Assembly (NCBI GenBank): GCA_947502585.1
Contig: CANNAV010000034.1
Coordinates: forward strand, 1 to 32,213
DNA length: 32,213 nucleotides
Source of the DNA: an uncultured Pseudovibrio sp.
GTDB lineage: Bacteria; Pseudomonadota; Alphaproteobacteria; Rhizobiales; Stappiaceae
Reading direction: 5' to 3'
The position numbers and the translations under genes were made by a program. Below, piece after piece: positions 1 through 6,896 of this stretch (the first letter of the stretch is position 1; each line of letters starts with the position of its first letter). Under the pieces are notes generated by a model. The model was given only the letters and a program-made list of their open reading frames with translations, was not told where the DNA came from and searched no databases.

Positions 1-112
1 AATGGTTCGAACGCTGATTTGCTCGTCAAACATTCAACCAGATGCGCTGCCATTTCAAAAGCCCCATACACCAGATTCAGTTATAGCTCCAAAAAAGAAC
101 AAGGATGCACGG

Positions 113-889
113 ATGCCTTTTGCCCGCATGGCGCTTGCCACACTTATGAGCTTCACTGCCGCTTCAGCCCTTCAGGCGGATGAAATCACTAAACTGCGTA
201 TTGCGACAGAAGGCGCTTACCCTCCCTTCAACTTCACTGGTTCAGATGGTGCTCTGACTGGCTTTGACGTTGAGATCGGCAATGCCCTTTGCACAGAGAT
301 GAATGTTGAGTGTGAATGGCGCACGCAGGAATGGGACGGCATGATCCCCGGTCTTGTTGCCGGTAAATACGATGCGATCATCGCGAGCATGTCGATTACG
401 GAAGAACGGCTTGAGCGGATTTTCTTTTCCCGCAGTTATTACAACACGCCTTCAACCATTGCGGTTCCAAAGGATTCTCCGGTTTCCAGGATCACTCCAG
501 AAGCTCTGGCAGGCCTGTTGATTGGCGCTCAGGGTGGCACCACACACTCTGTTGTGGCGGAAGAATTCTACTCCGGCGCTGATGTTTCGTTGTACCCGAC
601 CTCAGAAGAGTACAAGCTGGACCTCGAAAACGCTCGCCTGGATGCTGTGATTGATGACCTTGGAGTTTTGCAGAGCTGGGTGGATTCTGAAGAGGGTTCC
701 TGCTGCAAGATCACAGGCTCATTGCCGATCCAGCCTGAACTGCATGGTAAGGGCATAGGTGTAGGTGTTCGCAAAGGTCAGGAAGAGCTGGCGGATCGCT
801 TCTCTCAGGCCATTCGCGCTATTCGTGAAAACGGCACCTACAAGACGATCAACAACAAGTATTTCTCTCAGGATGCGTTTGGCGAGTAA
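113..889 (+). CDS. Polar amino acid ABC transporter, periplasmic substrate-binding protein (copy 1)
   Basis: This is a family 3 extracellular solute-binding protein (HisJ/ArgT/LAO type) that would bind a basic or polar amino acid in the periplasm and deliver it to the HisQ/HisM-like permeases encoded downstream. I chose the ATG at 113 because AAGGA lies 7 nt upstream and the product (258 aa) then begins with a short hydrophobic signal peptide ending near ALQA. The open frame runs back to base 2 without signal-like sequence. Family features visible are RIATEGAYPPFNF, the GFDVEIGNAL block, WDGMIPGLVAGKYDAIIASM and a C-terminal GTYKTINNKYF. A CC pair (SCCK) and earlier cysteines suggest disulfides. 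The next gene is a paralog of exactly the same predicted length. Ligand specificity cannot be read from the sequence. Confidence 0.9.
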   Translation: MPFARMALATLMSFTAASALQADEITKLRIATEGAYPPFNFTGSDGALTGFDVEIGNALCTEMNVECEWRTQEWDGMIPGLVAGKYDAIIASMSITEERLERIFFSRSYYNTPSTIAVPKDSPVSRITPEALAGLLIGAQGGTTHSVVAEEFYSGADVSLYPTSEEYKLDLENARLDAVIDDLGVLQSWVDSEEGSCCKITGSLPIQPELHGKGIGVGVRKGQEELADRFSQAIRAIRENGTYKTINNKYFSQDAFGE

Positions 890-1144
890 CGACTGACAGG
901 AAGCAGGAAGGCTTCGAAGCTGGGGAAAGTTTCTGTGATGCATCACCATTTTGTAGTATAACTATGCTAAAATTCGGTCAAAATGGAAACTTGCCCCTCT
1001 CATTATGGAATAAATTGGTTATTTTCTGCTAGCAGCCCGACACAAATAGGTTGAAATTATATTTCTTCCATTTAAGTATGCGCCTTGGCCGTGAAGGGTG
1101 GCATGATGATGCCCCCTGGAGGAAATTCACAAAGGGGAATACAA

Positions 1145-1921
1145 ATGGGCTTCATGCGCTTTGCCACTCTTGCAACACTCGCACTTCTTGCTTCAGCCCA
1201 GGTTCAGGCAAAGGAATGGACCAAGGTCCGAATTGGTACTGAAGCCTCATACCCTCCATTTGCTTACACCACTGCCGATGGCAAACTGACTGGCTTTGAA
1301 ATTGAGCTGGGCAACGCACTTTGCGCTGAACTGAAGATTGAATGTGAATGGATGCCAGTTGACTGGGATGGACTGATCCCCGGCCTCGTTGCAGGCAAGT
1401 ACGACACGATCATGGCGTCTATGTCCAGCACACCAGAGCGGAAGCAGCACATTCAGTTCTCTAAAAAGTACTACCAGACTCCTCCGGGAGTGGCAGTACC
1501 AAACGACAGCAAGATCACAGAAGCTTCCGTTGAAGGGATGTCTGGCGCTCTTGTCGGTGCGCAGGTTGGTGCGACGCACGCAGTATTTGCTGAAGATATT
1601 TTGACTAAATCAGAAGTGTCTTTGTACCCTACTGCTGACGAATATAAACTCGATTTGGAAAGTGGCAGAATTGATGCTGTAGTTGATGACGTAGTTGTAC
1701 TTTCTGACTGGCTAAATTCAGGGGGAGGCAATTGCTGTAAACTGCTCGGCACCATGTCACCTATTCCAGAGATACATGGTGAAGGCGTTGGTGTAGGCGT
1801 TCGAAAGAACGACCAAGACTTGGCAGACCTATTCTCCAAAGCGATTATTGCTTTACGTGAGAATGGAAAGTACAAAGAGATCAACGATAAATACTTCGAC
1901 TTTGATGCCTACGGAGAGTGA
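1145..1921 (+). CDS. Polar amino acid ABC transporter, periplasmic substrate-binding protein (copy 2)
   Basis: This is a second family 3 solute-binding protein, clearly paralogous to the preceding gene: same 258-aa length, same RIGTEASYPPFAY start of the mature protein, WDGLIPGLVAGKYD block, NCCK motif and C-terminal KYKEINDKYF. The ATG at 1145 is preferred over an upstream one at 1085 because AGGGG sits 7 nt before it and it gives a clean signal peptide ending at VQA, just before KEWTKVRIG. The 255-bp gap after copy 1 could hold its own promoter. The gene lies directly upstream of two permease genes, so the two binding proteins probably share one membrane channel. They may differ in ligand or affinity, which is inference. 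Confidence 0.9.
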   Translation: MGFMRFATLATLALLASAQVQAKEWTKVRIGTEASYPPFAYTTADGKLTGFEIELGNALCAELKIECEWMPVDWDGLIPGLVAGKYDTIMASMSSTPERKQHIQFSKKYYQTPPGVAVPNDSKITEASVEGMSGALVGAQVGATHAVFAEDILTKSEVSLYPTADEYKLDLESGRIDAVVDDVVVLSDWLNSGGGNCCKLLGTMSPIPEIHGEGVGVGVRKNDQDLADLFSKAIIALRENGKYKEINDKYFDFDAYGE

Positions 1922-1946
1922 TGGCATCAGGATCAGTACACTTTGA

Positions 1947-1968
1947 CGGCGGGAACAGTTTCCCGCCG
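1947..1968 (+). promoter_or_regulatory. Intercistronic stem-loop between binding protein and permease genes
   Basis: CGGCGGGAA, the loop CAGT and TTCCCGCCG form a perfect 9-bp GC-rich stem. No T-run follows, so it is not a typical full terminator. Stem-loops at this place in ABC operons commonly protect the upstream binding-protein mRNA from 3' decay, which gives more binding protein than permease. That role is inferred. Confidence 0.6.
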
Positions 1969-1996
1969 ATCTAATCGAATAGGGGCAATCCCCGTA

Positions 1997-2707
1997 ATGA
2001 ATGAAATTCTCACACTCTTGTCCTTTGGGGACATGGGCTGGGGCGACGAAATCGCTCTGGGCGTTGTCACGACCGTCTCACTTGCATTGGCAAGCCTTCC
2101 CATTGGCTTGCTTTTGGGTTTTCTGCTGGCGCTTGCCAAGAAGTCCGAAGAACCTGCTCTGCGCGCCGCTGCCAACGTTTACACTACAATTTTTCGGGGA
2201 CTTCCCGAGCTTCTTACTCTTTTCCTCGTCTACTACGGCGGCCAGATCCTCATTCAGCAAGTGCTTTCGCTGTTCGGGGAATTATATTTTGAAGTGAATG
2301 CGTTTCTGGCAGGTATGGTCGCCCTTTCCCTTGTGTTTTCTTCGTACGCTTCCGAAGCTTTCCTTTCAGCATTCCGTGCAATCAATACAGGCCAGTATGA
2401 AGGCGCAAATGCGCTGGGGCTGGGATACGTACAGACCATGCGTCTGGTCATCCTGCCGCAGCTCGTCCGCTTGTCTTTGCCTGCTCTGAGCAATCTATGG
2501 CTTATATTGCTGAAGGAGACTTCTCTGGTTTCCATTATCGGTCTGGCTGACATTATTCGCTATTCCAACATGGCAGCGCGTACTACCAAAGAACCGTTTC
2601 TTTTCTTTTCAGTAGCTTGTGTGATTTATCTCGTTCTTGCCGTAATCTCTTCCGGTGGCATTTCCCGCCTTGATGCATGGGCTAAACGCGGGGAGACTTC
2701 CAGGTGA
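1997..2707 (+). CDS. Amino acid ABC transporter permease, HisQ-like
   Basis: This is an inner-membrane permease of the His/Glu/Gln/Arg/opine family (236 aa from the ATG at 1997; AGGGG at 1981 is 11 nt upstream, and a TTG at 1943 would add a non-hydrophobic tail). It shows several hydrophobic segments, the FRGLPELLTLFLVYYGG motif, and the cytoplasmic EAA loop (EGANALGLGYVQTMRLVILPQ) that docks on the ATPase. It overlaps the next permease by 4 bp (GTGA), which indicates translational coupling and a heterodimeric channel. No ATP-binding subunit is encoded in the visible operon. It must lie upstream of the window or elsewhere. Confidence 0.9.
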   Translation: MNEILTLLSFGDMGWGDEIALGVVTTVSLALASLPIGLLLGFLLALAKKSEEPALRAAANVYTTIFRGLPELLTLFLVYYGGQILIQQVLSLFGELYFEVNAFLAGMVALSLVFSSYASEAFLSAFRAINTGQYEGANALGLGYVQTMRLVILPQLVRLSLPALSNLWLILLKETSLVSIIGLADIIRYSNMAARTTKEPFLFFSVACVIYLVLAVISSGGISRLDAWAKRGETSR

Positions 2708-3621
2708 GTAATGATTCAATCGGCGCTCCGGGGAGCTACGTTCAATCTCAGATAATTCAGGCGAAAGCCCCTCCTCCGGTTCCATCGTCCCGTCCGTGGA
2801 CGCCGACACGCATTGCTGGCACCGCATGGCTGACACTGTGGATCGCAGCAGGCCTTGGCATCGTTTGGTTTTTGCTGAACTCAAACCATGTTGCACTGGT
2901 ATTTGGCGGTGACGGGCTTCTGCCTGTTTCCATCACCCATAACGCGAAGTTTCTGACAAAATACGGTGAGAAATTCATTTCAGGTTTCATTGTCACACTG
3001 AAGCTTGTTGGCCTTTCCATGCTGCTGGGTGTTTCGCTCTCCATTCCCATGACCTTCATGCGGATGAGCAAGAACCGTGTTCTGGGAGGAATTGCTTATG
3101 GCTACGTGTATTTCTTCCGCGGCACACCACTGCTGGCTCAGGTGTTTTTGATCTACTACGGCGCCGGCACCTTCCGTGCTCCGCTGCAATCCGTTGATAT
3201 GTGGTGGTTCTTCCGGGATGCATGGAACTGCGCTGTGCTTGCGTTTACGCTGAATACAGCCGCCTATCAGATCGAAATCCTGCGCGGCTCCATTGAGAAC
3301 ATCGCAAAAGGACAGCGGGAAGCTGCGTCTGCCCTCGGGCTTCCCAGGTGGGTAACCTTTTGGAAAATCATTCTGCCGCAGGCTCTGATAATTTCTCTGC
3401 GCCCCTATGGTAACGAGATCATCCTGATGATCAAGGGTTCCGCGATTGTGGCAATCATCACCATCTACGATCTGATGGGTGAGACACGTCGTGCATTCTC
3501 ACGGACCTATGACTTCCAGGCGTATATCTGGGCTGCGATTGCCTATCTGGTCATGGTGGAAGCATTGCGCCGGACATGGGACCGCATTGAGGCTCACTTG
3601 ACGCGCCACCTGAAAAGATGA
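2704..3621 (+). CDS. Amino acid ABC transporter permease, HisM-like
   Basis: This is the partner permease of the HisQ-like protein, 305 aa, longer than classical HisM because of an N-terminal cytoplasmic extension of about 45 residues rich in Pro and Ser. It starts at a GTG that overlaps the stop of the previous gene (GTGA); the nearby ATG at 2711 is out of frame. Motifs include FFRGTPLLAQVFLIYYGAG and the EAA loop REAASALGLPRWVTFWKIIL, with hydrophobic segments consistent with a permease core. With its partner it would form the transmembrane channel of a polar amino acid importer. A terminator-like hairpin follows, so this is probably the last gene of the operon. Confidence 0.9.
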   Translation: MSNDSIGAPGSYVQSQIIQAKAPPPVPSSRPWTPTRIAGTAWLTLWIAAGLGIVWFLLNSNHVALVFGGDGLLPVSITHNAKFLTKYGEKFISGFIVTLKLVGLSMLLGVSLSIPMTFMRMSKNRVLGGIAYGYVYFFRGTPLLAQVFLIYYGAGTFRAPLQSVDMWWFFRDAWNCAVLAFTLNTAAYQIEILRGSIENIAKGQREAASALGLPRWVTFWKIILPQALIISLRPYGNEIILMIKGSAIVAIITIYDLMGETRRAFSRTYDFQAYIWAAIAYLVMVEALRRTWDRIEAHLTRHLKR

Positions 3622-3647
3622 GCTAACAGGCAGAGACGAACACCTGA

Positions 3648-3676
3648 AAGCGAGGGACCAAAAGCTCGCGTTTTTC
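3648..3676 (+). terminator. Rho-independent terminator of the ABC transporter operon
   Basis: GCGAG (3650-3654) pairs with CTCGC (3665-3669), and flanking AA/TT pairs extend the stem past a bulged G. The run TTTTT follows at 3671-3675. It lies 27 bp after the HisM-like stop codon. The stem is short, so the strength is uncertain. Confidence 0.55.
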
Positions 3677-3764
3677 ATTGGTACACCTCGTGAATTTACG
3701 TAGTACCTCCGCATAAAGCTGGTATTGTTGCGACGCTTTGATTCAAGATTACAGGGAAAGTCCG

Positions 3765-4646
3765 ATGGCAAAAGTCGCGTTTATTGGTTTGGGTGTTATG
3801 GGATATCCAATGGCGGGTTTTCTGGCCTCACGCGGGGGGCATGACGTAACCGTTTACAACCGGACAACAGCCAAAGCAGACGCCTGGGCCAGGACATACG
3901 ATGGCTCCGTTGCTCTTACTCCTCAGGAAGCTGTTGAGGGCTGCGACATTGTTTTTGCTTGTGTTGGCAATGACAACGACTTGCGCTCAGTCACGACTGG
4001 CAGGAGCGGCGCATTTCACGGCATGAAGGCTGGCGCAATCTTTGTGGATCACACAACGGCTTCTGCTCAGGTGGCCCGTGAGCTGGATGAGGCTGCTCGT
4101 GCGGGGGGATTTTCTTTCCTTGACGCGCCGGTGTCTGGTGGACAGGCCGGCGCTGAAAACGGTGTTCTGACCGTTATGATTGGCGGCGAGGAAGAGGCCT
4201 TCAACCACGCAAAACCATTCATCGATTGCTTTGCGAAGTTTGCGGGATTAATGGGGCCAGCTGGCGCTGGTCAGCAGACCAAAATGGTCAATCAGATCTG
4301 TATTGCCGGTCTGGTGCAAGGCCTTTCTGAGGCTATCCATTTTGCACAAAAATCCGGCCTTGATGTTGAAAAAGCTATTTCAGCAGTACGCGGTGGGGCT
4401 GCTCAGTCCTGGCAGATGGACAACCGCTGGGAGACCATGCGTGATGGTGAGTTTGAGCACGGTTTCGCGGTGGACTGGATGCGTAAAGATCTGAAGATCT
4501 GCCTTGATGCAGCTGACGAAGCTGGCGCACGCCTGCCTGTGACAGCGCTGGTGGATCAGTTCTACGCGGAAGTTCAAGCCATGGGTGGTAATCGCTGGGA
4601 TACCTCCAGCCTGATTGCCCGGCTGAACAATGCCGACAAGCGTTAA
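3765..4646 (+). CDS. 3-hydroxyisobutyrate dehydrogenase-family NAD(P)-dependent oxidoreductase
   Basis: This is a beta-hydroxyacid dehydrogenase of 293 aa. The N-terminal Rossmann motif is FIGLGVMGYPM (residues 6-16), followed by the substrate-binding signature DAPVSGGQAG (120-129) and the catalytic-lysine motif GAGQQTKMVNQ (Lys173). The ATG at 3765 has AGGGA 7 nt upstream, while a TTG at 3738 adds nine unneeded residues. Family members reduce or oxidise 3-hydroxyisobutyrate, tartronate semialdehyde or related short hydroxyacids. The sequence does not decide between them, and no valine-degradation or glyoxylate genes are adjacent. The gene converges on the Lrp/AsnC-type regulator gene, and a terminator hairpin lies between them. 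Confidence 0.88.
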   Translation: MAKVAFIGLGVMGYPMAGFLASRGGHDVTVYNRTTAKADAWARTYDGSVALTPQEAVEGCDIVFACVGNDNDLRSVTTGRSGAFHGMKAGAIFVDHTTASAQVARELDEAARAGGFSFLDAPVSGGQAGAENGVLTVMIGGEEEAFNHAKPFIDCFAKFAGLMGPAGAGQQTKMVNQICIAGLVQGLSEAIHFAQKSGLDVEKAISAVRGGAAQSWQMDNRWETMRDGEFEHGFAVDWMRKDLKICLDAADEAGARLPVTALVDQFYAEVQAMGGNRWDTSSLIARLNNADKR

Positions 4647-4654
4647 GCAAACAC

Positions 4655-4685
4655 AAAGCCCTGATCAGATGACCGGGGCTTTCTG
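4655..4685. terminator. Shared terminator hairpin between convergent genes
   Basis: AAAGCCC (4655-4661) pairs with GGGCTTT (4676-4682) around a 14-nt loop, in the 60-bp gap between two convergent stop codons. The short T-rich tail is on the plus side; the minus side is only moderately T-rich. Confidence 0.6.
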
Positions 4686-4706
4686 ATTTCAGCTTTGCGA
4701 ACAGGA

Positions 4707-5198
4707 CTATGACATGTTCGTTTTTGGCTTCTCGGCGATGATGTAAGAGAGCGGCAGCTCGGTTGTGTATTTGATCTGCTCCATCGCAAAGGACGTGGAC
4801 ACATCCGCAATATTTACTTTTGCTATCAGCCGCTTGTAAAAATCGTCGTAGGCATCAATGTCTGGTACTGCAACGCGTAGCAGGTAGTCTACCTGACCCG
4901 CCATTCGGTAGAACTCCACCACCTCTGGAAACTCGCGGATTACATCCGCAAATTTGCGGAGCCAGTCGTCAGTATGTTCGTTGGTGGTGATGGCGACGAA
5001 GGCGGTGACTTTGACATTGACCTTTTTGGGGTCAAGCACAGCAACTCGGCGGGTGATGACCCCATCTTCTTCCATTTTCTGGATACGGCGCCAACATGGG
5101 GTGGTTGACAAGCCGACACGGCGGCCGATCTCAGCTACGGGAATGGTGCTGTCTTCTTGTAGAATGGACAGAATGCGACGGTCGATCCTATCGATCAT
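4707..5198 (-). CDS. Lrp/AsnC family transcriptional regulator
   Basis: This is a 163-aa one-domain-plus-HTH regulator. The N-terminal winged helix-turn-helix begins IDRIDRRILSILQEDS and continues PVAEIGRRVGLSTTPCWRRI. The C-terminal RAM/AsnC ligand-binding domain includes VVEFYRMAGQVDYLLRV. AGGGG lies 6 nt before the ATG. Family members form dimers, octamers or higher oligomers and respond to amino acids. The target is unknown. The nearby amino acid transporter is a possible but unproven target, and autoregulation is usual. The 235-bp upstream gap contains an AT-rich palindrome, GAAATT-G-AATTTC (5344-5356), that could be an operator. Confidence 0.92.
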   Translation of the reverse strand: MIDRIDRRILSILQEDSTIPVAEIGRRVGLSTTPCWRRIQKMEEDGVITRRVAVLDPKKVNVKVTAFVAITTNEHTDDWLRKFADVIREFPEVVEFYRMAGQVDYLLRVAVPDIDAYDDFYKRLIAKVNIADVSTSFAMEQIKYTTELPLSYIIAEKPKTNMS

Positions 5199-5433
5199 AT
5201 TATACCCCTATCTCCCACCGGAATTAGTGTCTGGCGCAAAATCATTGCAGAAAGCATAAGGTCATGTGAAATAATGTTCCAGCTTCAAACAGCAGGATTT
5301 ATGCACAAATATGGGTTTTCATTCTACCGGCCATTCACTTCATGAAATTGAATTTCCTATAGATGTATTTCAGCAGAATCTAAAGAAAACCGTTTCCATA
5401 TGCATAAAGGCTTAAAAAAATGAATCCCTCAAC

Positions 5434-6123
5434 TCACCCCAAAAGACTGTTTACTTCTTCTTTCAGGAGCGGAAGCAGTTCATTTTCAAACCAGGGGTGT
5501 TTTTTTATGTGGGCGTTGTTGCGCCAGGACGGGTGGGGAAGCGGAAGAACGCGAGGGCCGAGGCCTTTGGCGTGGCGTTCGACTGTCATATCCCAGATTG
5601 AACGAAAGTCAGCGATGGTTTCCCAAAGGCGTTTTTTGGTGAGCTTGGGCATGTGATAGGCCTGCGCGTAGCCACCTATTGCCAGCAGTGTTTCAATCTG
5701 CGGCATATTGCTGAAAATTTCTTGATGCCAGGTTTTCTTGCACTCCGACCTTGGCGGCTTGTCGCCCCCTTTTGAGTCCAGACCGGGGAAACAAAAGCCC
5801 ATGGGGATAATTGCAAGTTTGGCAGGGTCGTAAAAGACCTCGTTATCTATGCCCATCCAATCACGCAAGCGGTCTCCCGACGGGTCAGTAAACGGCTTAC
5901 CGGAGGCGTGGACACGCGTTCCCGGTGCCTGACCGCATATGGCCATGCGTGCGGTTGATGACAGGACAACAACGGGCCGTGGCTCATGAGGCAATGGCTG
6001 CCTGATCGGGTGCTCTACACAGACCCTGCAAGCGGCAATACTCTCTCTCAGGCGCTGGAGGCTTCTTTCATCACCTGAAGCGCGGCCTGCACGCCCGGCC
6101 GTTCCATCATTGTTGAATACCAT
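5434..6123 (-). CDS. Uracil-DNA glycosylase family protein, probable Fe-S type
   Basis: This is a DNA-repair glycosylase-superfamily protein (229 aa) that would remove uracil or a related damaged base. Motif A is GQAPG (64-68), where family 4 enzymes have GEAPG or GEGPG. The C-terminal base-binding motif is HPSWRNN (197-203), in place of HPSP. Cysteines at 32, 35, 111 and 128 have spacing similar to the four 4Fe-4S ligands of family 4 enzymes (CxxC, then two Cys about 16 apart). The cluster is therefore plausible but inferred. The only reasonable start (ATG at 6123) lies 76 nt inside the 3' end of the upstream GST gene, suggesting coupled translation. The active-site variants leave the exact substrate open. 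Confidence 0.78.
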   Translation of the reverse strand: MVFNNDGTAGRAGRASGDERSLQRLRESIAACRVCVEHPIRQPLPHEPRPVVVLSSTARMAICGQAPGTRVHASGKPFTDPSGDRLRDWMGIDNEVFYDPAKLAIIPMGFCFPGLDSKGGDKPPRSECKKTWHQEIFSNMPQIETLLAIGGYAQAYHMPKLTKKRLWETIADFRSIWDMTVERHAKGLGPRVLPLPHPSWRNNAHIKKHPWFENELLPLLKEEVNSLLG

Positions 6124-6692
6124 CTGTGCAGATTACCAAGTTCTTCCGGGACTTGCAGCCTAATTACACGGGCAAAGTTGATTGCTGCGAACAATGTTGT
6201 GTCTGCGATTGAGAACCGGTCATCGGCAACAAACCGATTACTGGCCAGTTGCCTATCAAAAATGACCAGTGTCTCCAGAACTCTAGGCCTGTTGGCCTCT
6301 CCCCATTCCCTGACCTGCGGCTGCTCAAGCGGCGCCATAGCCGGATTGGTGTGGCGGAATACCTGAGCAATCTGATTTAGCAGTACCAGATCAGCGCGGC
6401 GGTTCCACATCTCAATCAGGGCTCTTTCCGTAGCCGTCTGGCCCAGCAACGGTCTGAGCGGGTTCATTTCTTCTATATAGCGACAAATGGCACAGCTTTC
6501 AGATATCGCTGTTCCATCTTCCAGAACAAGCACGGGCAATCGCTGAAACGGATTGATCGCTTTAAACTCGTTTGCCTTCAATTCGCCATGCATGAAATCT
6601 ACGTAAGCAGTGTTAACCTTAACGCCCTTCTCAGCAAGGAACAGCGTGACGCGAAAAGGGTTCGGTGCCTGCCTATGACTATAAAGTTTCAA
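6048..6692 (-). CDS. Glutathione S-transferase family protein
   Basis: This is a cytosolic GST of 214 aa with an N-terminal thioredoxin-like domain (KLYSHRQAPNPFRVTLFLAE, then the cis-Pro and Glu-Ser glutathione-binding region RLPVLVLEDGTAISES) and an all-helical C-terminal domain with the usual FSIADTTLFAAI motif. The start is best placed at the TTG at 6692: GGGAGG is 5 nt upstream and translation then begins MKLYSHR, the normal GST beginning. The longer open frame from 6773 adds 27 unrelated residues. The 3' end overlaps the UDG-family gene by 76 nt on the same strand. The substrate cannot be read from the sequence. Confidence 0.85.
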   Translation of the reverse strand: MKLYSHRQAPNPFRVTLFLAEKGVKVNTAYVDFMHGELKANEFKAINPFQRLPVLVLEDGTAISESCAICRYIEEMNPLRPLLGQTATERALIEMWNRRADLVLLNQIAQVFRHTNPAMAPLEQPQVREWGEANRPRVLETLVIFDRQLASNRFVADDRFSIADTTLFAAINFARVIRLQVPEELGNLHRWYSTMMERPGVQAALQVMKEASSA

Positions 6693-6896
6693 CGGTGCCT
6701 CCCAACAACCACAAGCTGTTGCCTCTGCAATCTGAAGAGGAAACTGTGCCAAAACGGGACAAAAGCCCCGCATCTTCCAGACCTAGTAAGCTCAACATTA
6801 ACCTTATGAATCAGAGTAATCTTAAGATATCATGTTCATTCTGGTCAAAAGAGCAAGTATCCCGTCAATCTATTGGCACACAGAGGCCGGAATTAT

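Noticed and set aside
5383..5407. Third copy of the Rhizobiales-type palindrome (GAAAACCGTTTCCA)
   Set aside because: Only the central 14 bases are similar and the paired arms are missing; too weak to call.
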